DNA from: Helichrysum umbraculigerum
Taxonomy: Eukaryota; Streptophyta; Magnoliopsida; Asterales; Asteraceae
DNA length: 64,000 nt
Direction: 5' to 3'
Assembly: GCA_949592205.1 (NCBI GenBank)
Contig: CATIUR010000012.1
Coordinates: forward strand, 3,186,501-3,250,500
This document shows, piece by piece, positions 1 to 9,200 of the stretch. The notes beneath the pieces were generated by a model. The model searched no databases. It worked only from the letters and a program-made list of their open reading frames with translations, and had not been told where the DNA came from. Position 1 is the stretch's first letter; every line of letters begins with the position of its first letter. The position numbers and the translations under genes were made by a program.

Positions 1-379
1 CTTCGAAAGTATATATCAGTACTACAGCGGAAATCATGTCAGATGTAATCGTAACTACCCGTATACAGATACGTAGGAATAATATACACGTAAGGCCTAT
101 TCATATATACCTACAGTACATATAATAGCCTAGGGTGTCTAGCAATAACAAATAACAATCAGAGTCATCTATCGTAAGCCTCGTTTCAATATGACCCCCT
201 TTCAGACTTCACATCATCTTCCGTTAATTGTACATAGTTGGCCAGACTATGTTAAATTAAGTTCGTATGATGTGATTCCTGAACCAGTCATACCTAGCAA
301 GGAATACTGCCTAACGGTCATAGTCTAGGCCCACTAAATGCAACCTAGTTCACTATAACCTTAGGCTCTGATACCAATC
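1..379 (-). mobile_element. 5' leader of a minus-strand Tekay-type Gypsy element
   Basis: Read on the minus strand, this follows the LTR at 380-3663 and begins with a primer-binding site. The first 50 bases or so match, in opposite orientation, the leader after the LTR at 54831-57817. It is therefore the untranslated start of an element whose gag-pol lies outside the window. I see no open frame of interest. Confidence 0.75.
365..376 (-). other. Primer-binding site (tRNA-Met type)
   Basis: The minus strand reads TGGTATCAGAGC three bases after the LTR terminus TGTTACA. This is the usual initiator tRNA-Met primer site of Tekay/Del chromoviruses and many Copia elements. It fixes the orientation of the LTR at 380-3663 as a 5' LTR. 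Confidence 0.85.
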
Positions 380-1010
380 TGTAACACCCTCAAATTTCGG
401 GTCGCGGAAGCAGTCGGGTCGGGTGTTACTAAATCAAATATCACAAGCACAAAGATATATAATGAACGACTCTAAATGAGACGTTAAAAATAGTTATACA
501 TTTACCAAATAAAACGTTTACAAAGTTAATAGTGGTTTTCAATTACATAAATTGAAATACAAAAGTAAATGCAGAGTTGTCCCAAAGTTTGAAAACATGC
601 GACTCGAGCTAGCATAGCTTGTAGTGGTCCTAATCCTGCTGGCCACCTGAGAATACATACTAAAACAGGTCAGCTATAAAGCTGGTGAGTTCACAGAGTA
701 TTTAATATGAAATCGTGTGATAATACCATCCGTATTATAAAAAGTGGTTATCCATCGTGTGTTTAGATTCAATGAGTTTGCAAAGACATTACAAAAGTTA
801 TATATCGGGGTGTAGGTTACCCTAACCATATGATTTACTAGGTAGTGGAGTTTAGTATGCATTGGCTATTGGTCTTTACATAGAAATACGGGTCCCTAGA
901 ATTAGGTCATCTACCCATGTAGGAACCACAACATATGTTGATTTTGTTAATAAGTATCCCGAGTCCCAATAATCCATCGGATTATCCTGCAAGTATATAA
1001 GTAATGGAAG

Positions 1011-1610
1011 TAGCACCACGTGCATACTTTATGTTCAAGAGCACCACGTGCTTAAGGTCAAATGTAGTGAGGCACTCCGTGCCTGATGTACGTAATATGT
1101 TTGCATAGATATGAAGCACCACGTGCTTAGTAAGGTAGTAGTATGTATACATCAACATGTATAGGTAATCGGTAGTAGCACCACGTGCCAAGTAGTGGTT
1201 CAGCGAACCCGGAAGTAGCACAACGTGCCAAGTAGTGGTTCACCGAACCTGGAAGTAGCACAACGTGCCCGGAAGTAGCGCAACGCGCCCAGTGATGGCC
1301 CTACAGGCTCGGCAGTAGCATAACATGCCTACTGTGTGATCAGATGAAGCATTACATGCTTGTTTAACGTTAATGAAGCACTACGTGCTTAATGGTGTAA
1401 ATAGGGTGTGTACATGTATATATATATATAAGCGAAGCACCGCGTGCTTGTTAGTGTAAGCGTGTGTACATCATCATGTACATGAAATCAGAAGTAGCAC
1501 AACGTGCCAAGTAGTGGTTTAACGAACCCGGAAGTAGCACAACGTGCCCGGAAGTAGCGCAACGCGCCTAGTGATGGCCTTACAGGCCCGGTAGTAGCAC
1601 AACGTGCTAA
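1011..1610. repeat. Array of 16 mini-palindromes, 4-6 bp arms and 3-nt spacer
   Basis: Sixteen copies of an 11-bp core, arm-NNN-arm, begin near 1013, 1041, 1072, 1116, 1178, 1218, 1258, 1278, 1318, 1349, 1378, 1437, 1497, 1537, 1557 and 1597. Arms are GCAC/GTGC in twelve copies, GCGC/GCGC in two and GCAT/ATGC in two, always complementary. Spacers include CAC, AAC, TAC, TCC and CGC. In several copies the next pairs also match (AAGCAC with GTGCTT, AGGCAC with GTGCCT, TAGCAC with GTGCTA). Other small inverted repeats lie between them, such as GGTTC-AGC-GAACC at 1197-1209. Confidence 0.9.
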
Positions 1611-2629
1611 ACAGTTTATGTATGCATAAATTAGTGTAAGCTATCTACAGATAAACACTACACTCAATTTATGGGTGTTTATTACCCTACGGTAATGTTG
1701 AAGGTGCAATCTAACAATCTACACCTATGAGTAAAGTTTAATGTTCACAATGTATCTAAGTGTGACTAATCATCACTTATGAGATGGGTGTAGCATGTCA
1801 AGTCCAAATGTGTATAAACGTCGCATAGCTATTCGGAGTAGTACATAATGCCTAAGTGTGTCATTATATCACTTAGTTGTCAAAAAGTACCTACAGCACT
1901 TAAATGATGGATACTATCAGTCGGTTCTATAAATCGTGACTTGATTAGTAAGTGTGGTCTCTAGGTTGTGTTTCACGAGTAACTAGCCAAATCTAGTAAT
2001 ACTGAATCGCCGATGTGACGAAGTGTTTAAATGTTGTTCCTTGTGTAATTCTAGTTGTTGTCTTGCTAAGGCACACTTAGTTTGCATAGTATGTACGGTT
2101 GTCTCAAGGGCGTTGGAGTCTAATATGTCATTTGCAAACATTTGTAAAGCAGTTGTAAGTTCGTTTATCAATGAGAAGTAAGTAAATTATAAGTATGTAT
2201 CTCCCCCAAAATCAGTGAAAACAGTAAAAAGGAGGGGCTATGAACTCACCTGGGAGAGCTAGCAACCCTTAAGTTACGCGCGAGTGAAATGAAGACCTCC
2301 TAGTGTCCTAAACACGTGAGGTTTCGTATAAGTAAATGGATATTTATATAAAACTATCCTATTTGTTGTTTAATCGGTTATAATGTACTCAATGTGTTTG
2401 ACATGGGTTTACGTTTCAAAGTTTGTAAGAAAGTTCGGTTCGTTCGCGGCGTATTGGAATTATATTTTGAAAATATAATTGTAGTGTTTTTCGTATAAAT
2501 AACCTCGTTTAAACGCGTTTCGGTTCGTATATAATTGCGTATATGTTTCCGGATAAGTTTGACATTTTAAAAGTGAGTTTTTAGTTCAAAAACTGATAAT
2601 AGCGACACTTCATGCGTCACTATGAGGTT

Positions 2630-2845
2630 TATAGCGTCACTAGGTAAGTGACTCAAAAGTTGGGATTTTTCATGCATTTAGCGACACTTCAGAAGTGTCG
2701 CTATAGGGTTAGTGACGCATATAGCGTCACTTATCAAGTGACGCAGAAGGCTAGTGACGGGGTTTAGCGACACTTAGTAAGTGACGTTGTTGCTGGTTTG
2801 CGGGTAGTACGCACCGCGTACTAGAGGACGCGCCGCGTCCTTTGG
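2630..2845. repeat. Second inverted-repeat array in the same LTR
   Basis: Successive perfect inverted repeats are visible. They are an 11-bp stem with spacer CAG at 2679-2703, AGTGACGC/GCGTCACT with 5-nt spacer at 2711-2731, a 9-bp stem with spacer ATC at 2724-2744, CACTT-AGT-AAGTG at 2771-2783, TAGTACGC-ACC-GCGTACTA at 2805-2823, and AGGACGC-GCC-GCGTCCT at 2825-2841. Most use a 3-nt spacer although the stem sequences differ. Confidence 0.9.
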
Positions 2846-3663
2846 ATCCAGATCAGATCTGTGCGACAATCATCACCACAACCCGATTTTTAACACATTT
2901 TCGACAACAATCCGCTTATACAAGGTTATTACATGATAATCTAAGTAATTTAAACACGAAATTACAAAGTAAAAGTTGGTGATTCCTTACAAATTTTAAG
3001 ATGATGAAATCGGTAGTAATGATGACGAAAACGAAGAACGAAATGAAGATGATGATGATGGCTCGATGATGGTGACGGTGGTGATGTGCTGCGGTGGTGG
3101 TGGTCCAGTGGCGGCGGTGGTGGAGTCCGGCGGTGGTGGCGGTGGTGAGTGGTGGTGGTGATGAGAGGATAAAATAGAGAGAGTATAGATAGATGTGTGT
3201 GTTTTTGTGAGGTGAAAATGAGAGAAAATGGGAGGTGGGAATGGTTTTATCCATTTCCAGCTCCCCACTTCGTAGACTGTAGCCTCCAACCGCAGTGTAA
3301 AATAGCCGTTCGTAAAATAAATATTATTTCTAAATTCGTAATATTTATTCGTATAATTAAAAAACTAGTTTCGAGTTGGAACATTTTATAAAAATAAAAT
3401 GTTTAAGTTTAAGTTGTACGAGTCGTTTTAGTTTTTATATATATCAGTTTTAAATGATACGAAAGTAATTAAGTTTTTATCTAATTAAAACACGTTTTAA
3501 GCAGAACGATTTATGTACTAAAATAGTTTAATATTTCCCGTGTAAATAACGTTTATTAAAAATAATAATGTATAACACATCATTTAAAAGTAATACGTAC
3601 TAAATACGATTGTTTAAAGTTTAAAATAGGCGCGAAAATTGGCCTTTTTGACCGGGTGTTACA

Positions 3664-4437
3664 GTTAGTACATCTCGGGTCTGGAAAACTGTGGAAATGC
3701 TTAATTGCACTGTACACCGTGATGAAAGCTCTAGACTAAAATATAACCATTAATATAAAGTTAATTGTCACTAAACCAAGTCTTAATCTTAAATGCCTTG
3801 TTTGACTTCGTTGTCCCCGTAGTGTTAAGAAAGGTCGGAACCTTAGTGGGTTTGTTACTCTATCTCATGCACCCAGGAACTAACATTCCAAGAAGGGTCG
3901 TTACTCCGTCACTGGATAACGTTGAAGAGTTGAGCATCCTCCTCCGATCAGACTCAATTTGGCCTAGTACTCAGTGACATACTGATTGGTCTCCCCAATC
4001 AGTAGGGAACTAGTGTTTACACTACGAACAATTAAGCTCAGATAAGACACAAACCTTTAAAAAGATGTTTTCATATCAAAACCCTAGCATCACCCCCGCA
4101 TAAGCTAACGAAGTCATAACAAACACATCTCCTCCATACTGATTTCATCCCTATTTCTGTTTTCCATTTATTTACTTTTTATTTAATTGCTTTAATTTAC
4201 GGACCTAAGTAACAAAAACCCACTCAAACTCTGTTTTAAAAATCCCATCACTAAAATAAACAACTTGTCTTGATACTTCCGTTTCACAATACGATTAGCT
4301 TGAAGAACGACCCTAGGTCATACTACTGCTATACAGTCGTAGTAAAGCTTAGGTCCCCAGCTCTATAAATTTAAAACAACCCACTGTCGTGTCCCCTTCC
4401 GTTGCGTTGACGATCATGTCGGATCAAGGCGCGACAG
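3664..4437 (+). mobile_element. Truncated family-A-like (Athila/Tat-like) LTR, 3' part
   Basis: The text from 3664 follows, in diverged form, the downstream two-thirds of the family A LTRs (compare from about 31500 and 39050). Shared landmarks include the 'accaagtcttaatcttaaat' stretch and 'agaagggtc'. It ends near a degenerate form of the family A LTR terminus. The Tekay-type LTR at 380-3663 cut its upstream side, and its downstream side runs straight into a Copia RT fragment. No primer site follows. Confidence 0.65.
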
Positions 4438-5806
4438 CAGTCAGGTACATGAGAGAGCCTATCATAGAGCGATAGTCTTTCTCCTTGCAATCTTCATTGT
4501 CCTCATTCGGTCCAAGATTGTGTTTCACATCGATTGGAGTGCCATAGTGTTTACTATCAAGCAAATCATACCGCGTCAACATATCAGTGACATATTTAGA
4601 CTGATGAATATAAATTCCCTTGTCAGACTGCTCGACTTGTAATCCCAGAAAGAACGTAAGATCCCCCATAGCACTCATTTCAAACTCAGCTTTCATCAGA
4701 TTTTCAAAATCCTTGCACAACTGATCATTTGTTGATCCGAATATTATGTCATCCACATATACCTGCACAAGTAGTAAATCTGCTCCTTCCTTTTTGATGA
4801 AAAGCGTGCTATCAATCTGACCTCTGTCAAAACCATTCTTCAGCAGGTACTTGGCTAGTCATTCATACCAAAGTCGAGGAGATTGATGAAGACCATACAA
4901 AGCTTTCTTTAGCTTGCAAACATAATTAGGATGCTTTGGGTCTTCAAAACCAGGAGGCTGACACACATAAATCACTGCGTCGACATCTCTGTATAAAAAG
5001 GCACACTTGACATCAAGTTGATACACACGGAATCCTTTAAAGGAAGCATATGCAAGAAAAATTCGTATGGGTTCCAAACGAGCAACAGGAGCAAAAACTT
5101 CATCATAGTCGATACCCTCTTGTTGACTATATCCTTGAACTACCAGGCGGGCTTTGTTCCGTATGACCACCCCGCGATCATCCATCTTGTTACGGTAAAC
5201 CCAACGAGTACCAATCAGGTGAGCACCCTTAGGTAGAGGAACTATTTCCCAAACTTTCATCTTGTTGATTTGTTGTAGTTTCTCCTGCATAGCTTCGACC
5301 CATGATGGGTCTTTTAAAGCCTCATCGACCTTTTTAGGCTGAATTTGTGATAGATAACATGACTCTATCTTAGCCATAAGGCCCAAAAACTGCTGGCCTT
5401 TCGTCTGTTTACGCGTTTGAACAGCAGCATCAGGATCACCAATAATATTCTCAGTTGGGTGATCCTTATGTACACGTGTTTGAGGAATGACGTCAGGTAC
5501 AAGTACCACATTCATATTGTTTAAATCACCCTCAGTTGCAGGAACAGCTGTGGGATCAGGAACTGTAGTACTCTCAGTTGCCTCATTATCTTCATCTCCT
5601 TGAGTATAGAAATGAGAATATGTCGTCTTTTCTACTTCCTCTTCCTCATCCTCTTCTTCTTCCTCCCCTCCTTCCTCTAATGAGGGCATGCGTGGATCAT
5701 AGGGAAGCTCCTCTGTGTAGTTATAAACTGTTTTAGAGGTAGAAGGAGCATCTGACGAAGGTGTAGCTGGAGATGTAGATGTAGGTGAGGGTGTAGATGT
5801 GGATCA
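4438..5806 (-). pseudogene. Copia reverse transcriptase fragment (SIRE-like)
   Basis: This minus-strand frame encodes the acidic linker after integrase followed by a Copia reverse transcriptase. Recognisable motifs are the 'TRWVYRNK' entry, 'KARLVVQGYSQQEGIDYDEVFAPV', quoted here only to its position near 5110-5180, 'QLDVK' with the first catalytic Asp, 'ALYGLHQSPRLWYE', and the 'YVDDIIFG' catalytic box near 4735-4765. A TGA at about 4856-4858 interrupts it between the last two. The frame breaks off at 'MIGSLMYLTA', so RNase H is missing, and it joins LTR remnant sequence. At the other end, gag, protease and integrase are gone: the linker fuses at about 5806 to an element leader. It is dead. 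SIRE affiliation is inferred from motif style and neighbouring pieces. Confidence 0.85.
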
Positions 5807-5883
5807 AACAATAAAACTTCGCGAATCAAACCGAAAACACGTTCAATAACGATTCAAACAACTCCTCCCGCTCTGATACCACA
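5807..5883 (-). mobile_element. Copia primer-binding site and leader stub
   Basis: The minus strand has TGGTATCAGAGC (5870-5881) two bases after the LTR at 5884-6443, then about 60 bases of leader. The same stretch recurs at about 8567-8640 beside the other LTR. Because this LTR also has a polypurine tract on its other side, it borders an internal region on both sides, as in a tandem LTR-retrotransposon array. Confidence 0.8.
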
Positions 5884-6443
5884 TGATATTCCCTGTGCGG
5901 ATCTAGAAGCGTTGAATCACTGATTGTATATAGCGGAAATCAACAATCAATTAACTAATGAACGTGAAGCTAAACGAACACAAGGATATAAATAATGTTT
6001 CTGTTATTGATTAACAAAAACAAATGGATTAAGCACCACAAATACAAACTTGAACTCTCTTAGTCTCTCTCTCTGATTTCGTTCCACTCACATACACTGA
6101 ACTCACTACTAACAAATGAAACCCTAGTTGACTATTTATACGTTGGACCATTAGACCCTGCGACGTTACACACAACGTCGCAGGCCCAAACCCATTGCTA
6201 CATTGACAATGTCACAGGCCCAAATACATGCGATTTCATTTGTTGATCAAGCTAAATATTCTATACAAGATATTGACAAAACATGTTGATTTTGCATCAA
6301 CAAACTCCCCCTTGGCAATAGCTTGGATATGTCTTCAAATCTTCAGCTTTAGCTTGAGTATCTTTCAGCATTAATCCTTTCTCTAATCAACAACTTCACC
6401 GAAACCTCCAAGAATCTGCATGTTCAATAAACATGTATCAACA
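5884..6443 (-). mobile_element. Copia LTR, 560 bp, shared between two units
   Basis: It is nearly identical over its full length to 8641-9200; both copies are 560 bp. On the minus strand it starts TGTTGATACATG and ends ATATCA. A polypurine run (AGGGGGAA, minus strand) adjoins it at 6444-6455, so it is the 3' LTR of the Gag-only unit. The PBS on its other side makes it also the 5' LTR of the RT fragment. Confidence 0.85.
6132..6141 (-). promoter_or_regulatory. TATA box of the Copia LTR
   Basis: The minus strand reads GTATAAATAG. It is preceded by inverted repeats with arms GCGACGTT/AACGTCGC at 6160-6181 and a second pair around ACATTG/CAATGT at 6198-6211. The same arrangement occurs in the other LTR (TATA at 8889-8898). 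Promoter role is inferred from consensus and position. Confidence 0.6.
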
Positions 6444-6604
6444 AATTCCCCCTGAACAGCAGATTCACCTCGAACTCTTGAAGGATCGTCAGATGCAAAC
6501 ATTTTGTTGTTGATGGTGTTGGATTCTTCTTTCACTTCAATCTTTCTCCTTGGTCTTCTAATAAGTTTTTAACCGTGCTCAACTAACATAAACAAAATTA
6601 AGTG

Positions 6605-6633
6605 TTTTTTTTTTTTTTTTTTTTTTTTTTTTT
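6605..6633 (-). repeat. Poly(A) tract downstream of the Gag-like frame
   Basis: A run of almost 30 A residues on the minus strand lies about 35 bases after the stop of the Gag-like frame. It may be simple slippage or a trace of a polyadenylated RNA template. Confidence 0.8.
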
Positions 6634-6666
6634 GTATACTATATACAATTACAAAACAAAAACAAA

Positions 6667-7967
6667 AGCTAAATTTTAACTTTAGGAACCCATTTAAGCA
6701 CGGTCTCAATCTTTCTTGAAAGCTTCGAGACCTTCCGATATGATTCATCAATAAAATCAAAAGACATCGAATTCCACCTGAAATTAAAACATCTTGTTTC
6801 ATTTCTGAATTCGTTACTCCGAACCGATGTCCTCCAGGAGAAAGGAACAAAATCTTTTCGTCTATATTGCATCATATGATGAAACCGTGGTGGTGCAAAT
6901 GCAAACATTTGCTCACGAGTATAAGCATAAGACTTTGTTCGTCTCGATTCCGGTTGTAGTGTCGGTTTCAAATCTCTTGATTTCTTGGGAAATGTGGAAG
7001 CCGAACTTCTGTTACATTCAATGTTACCAGAATTATCACGACAATCAACCTTTTGATGATTACGTTGTCTGGTTGATTGAGATTTCTCTGAATACTTATT
7101 ATTCTTATGCAACGAATAATTTGTAAACTGAGAAATCTTTTTCGCATGAAATAATTCGGAAGATTTATCAGTGCAAATCTTCTTCTTATTCTTGACTGGC
7201 GATCTGGGTGATTGAGAGATCTTATCAATTTGCTTGCGAAGATCTTCAACAGTTTTTAATGCAAGCTTCTTATCTTCTATTAACTTGACAACAATCGGTT
7301 GTTGAAGTTTGGTTACCAACTTTTGCTTAACTTCAAATAATTTAACCCGTTCTTCCAATTCGACAATTTTTGATCGCATTGCTGCACGTTCAGTTTCTAT
7401 ATCAAACAATTGAGATTGAAGGTTTTTAATCTATTCTTCCTTCTTTTCAAGTCCGATAATTTTTAATCGTGTCTCTTCGCGTTCATTCTCCATGGTAAGT
7501 ATCTGAGATTGAAGGGCCTTGATTTCTTCTTCTTTCTTTATCAATTCCTCTTTCGTCCCTTCATCAGAACTTATCCCTTCTTCCGAACTTGTATCTCTCA
7601 ATTTAGTATTACTTTTTATGAGAGAATCCCACAACAGAAACGATGTATCTATAATTTTCATAGTTCTATAACTCGAAGATACATAGTTTGGTAAACATGC
7701 CAGAATAGTCTCATACGTTTTCTTTTCCATATCAAAATTCTTTCTTTCCAAGTCTGACATTTGGTTTACCGTTTTAACACTTGTAGGTATATCTGGGAAA
7801 AATTCATATTCTGCGATTGTTGGTATTTCATACGGCTCAGTAATGAAAATCCATAAATCTGGATCATGCAATGTAATCAAATCTTCAAAGATTGTCTTCC
7901 ATCGAGCAAAATCTTTATAGAATAAGGACTTGAACTTTTCCCTCATGGTGTGAGTCAAAAAATCCAT
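6667..7967 (-). pseudogene. Copia Gag-like protein of a Gag-only element
   Basis: A minus-strand frame of about 430 codons starts at the ATG at 7967 and is broken once by TAG at about 7428-7430, with the same frame continuing to 6669. The first 130 residues contain 'LPNYVSSSYRTMKIIDTSF' and 'LLWDSL', which resemble the Gag core of Copia elements. The middle is a long Lys/Glu-rich coiled coil, and the last third is basic. A CCHC zinc knuckle is not intact; only 'RCFNF' hints at one. The end 'VLKWVPK' resembles the segment that precedes protease in SIRE-type polyproteins. No protease, integrase or RT lies between it and the 3' LTR, so this unit is non-autonomous. The family assignment is moderate. 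Confidence 0.55.
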
Positions 7968-8188
7968 ATTTGAATTTTCCCTCGAAATTTCGGTTCAATA
8001 ACTTTGACAAATGCTCGACTAGAACGCAACTTTTCCCAAATTAAAATCGAGCACTTCTAAGCCCAAACACAAGATTTACTAAGCAACAATTTTCCGCGAT
8101 TTTTTTTTTTTTAATTTTATTATTATTTTTTTTGTGTGTGACACTAGGTAAGTGTCGCTAAAAGCGTCGCCAAAAAAAAATGTTGCTG

Positions 8189-8412
8189 ATGAATAGTGCT
8201 GAGACGTAAGGGCCAACGTCGCATGCACTGTAGCTATGAATAGTGCTGGGACGTTAGGGCCAACGTCGCACACAACGTCGCATGCACTGTAGCATGAATA
8301 GTACTGGGACGTTAGGGCCAACGTCGCACACAACGTCACATGCACTGTAGCATGAATAGTACTGGGACGTTAGGGCCAACGTCGCATACAACGTCGCATG
8401 CACTGTAGCAAA
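8189..8412. repeat. Four tandem ~58-bp repeats in the leader
   Basis: Units begin at about 8190, 8236, 8294 and 8352 with 'gaatagt(g/a)ctgggacgtt' and end 'gcactgtagc'. The first unit is about 11 bases shorter. Each contains the inverted pair GACGTT/AACGTC with a 6-nt gap, the same motif found in this family's LTR promoter. Small minus-strand frames here are by-products of the repeat. Confidence 0.9.
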
Positions 8413-8626
8413 TTTCGCAAATCGCGACTGCAGCAGCTCCAAACCCCAAAATTCGACAATTTTCGAAACCCTAACCAAAATAGATGAACGGATGACGATC
8501 AGGCACCAAAAATACGTCTAAAATTCACAATTTTCAACCCAATCAACCCAGAAACTAAGATTAAACAATAAAACTTCACGAATCAAACCGAAAACACGTT
8601 CAATAACGATTCAAACAACTCCTCCC

Positions 8627-8638
8627 GCTCTGATACCA
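8627..8638 (-). other. Primer-binding site (tRNA-Met type) of the Gag-only unit
   Basis: TGGTATCAGAGC on the minus strand, two bases after the LTR end. It marks the LTR at 8641-9200 as the 5' LTR of this unit. Confidence 0.85.
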
Positions 8639-8640
8639 CA

Positions 8641-9200
8641 TAATATTCCCTGTGCGGATCTAGAAGCGTTGAATCACTGATTGTATATAGCGGAAATCAA
8701 CAATCAATTAACTAATGAACGTGAAGCTAAACGAACACAACGATATAAATAATGTTTCTGTTATTGATTAACAAAAACAAATAGATTAAGCACCACAAAT
8801 ACAAACTTGAACTCTCTGAGTCTCTCTCTCTGATTTCGTTCCACTCACACACACTGAACTCACTACTAACAAATGAAACCCTAGTTGACTATTTATACGT
8901 TGGACCATTGGACCCTGCGACGTTACACACAACGTCGCAGGCCCAAACCCATTGCGACATTGACAATGTCACAGGCCCAAATACATGCGATTTCATTTGT
9001 TGATCAAGCTAAATATTCTATACAAGATATTGACAAAACATGTTGATTTTGCATCAACAAACTCCCCCTTGGCAATAGCTTGGATATGTCTTCAAATCTT
9101 CAGCTTTAGCTTGAGTATCTTTCAGCATTAATCCTTTCTCTAATCAACAACTTCACCAAAACCTCCAAGAATCTGCATGTTCAATAAACATGTATCAACA
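8641..9200 (-). mobile_element. 5' LTR of the Gag-only Copia unit
   Basis: 560 bp, nearly identical to 5884-6443. Its minus-strand end is ATATTA where the partner has ATATCA. No polypurine tract lies outside it; instead the envelope-position ORF runs directly into it. It therefore appears to have inserted into, or recombined with, a related element at that point. Confidence 0.85.

Larger units (their letters stand above)
380..3663 (-). mobile_element. 5' LTR (3.28 kb) of a Tekay-type Gypsy element
   Basis: The segment is bounded by TGTAACACCC (minus-strand start at 3663) and GGGTGTTACA (minus-strand end at 380) and is followed on the minus strand by a tRNA-Met primer site. The outer side abuts a fragment of a different LTR, so this element inserted there. 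Any 5-bp duplication would include GTTAG at 3664, but the partner lies outside the window. The minus strand near 2916-3290 has long frames rich in His, Pro and Thr; these are translations of GGT-type simple repeats and I do not regard them as genes. Two arrays of short inverted repeats, at about 1011-1610 and 2630-2845, are described separately. Confidence 0.85.

Noticed and set aside
1011..1610. CACGTG G-boxes as the explanation of the array
   Set aside because: Only the copies with spacer CAC contain CACGTG. Most have AACGTG, CGCGTG or ACATGC, so the constant feature is the dyad, not the G-box.
2916..3289. Minus-strand frames rich in His, Pro and Thr
   Set aside because: They are translations of GGT/GAT simple repeats inside an LTR, in two overlapping frames, with no other support.
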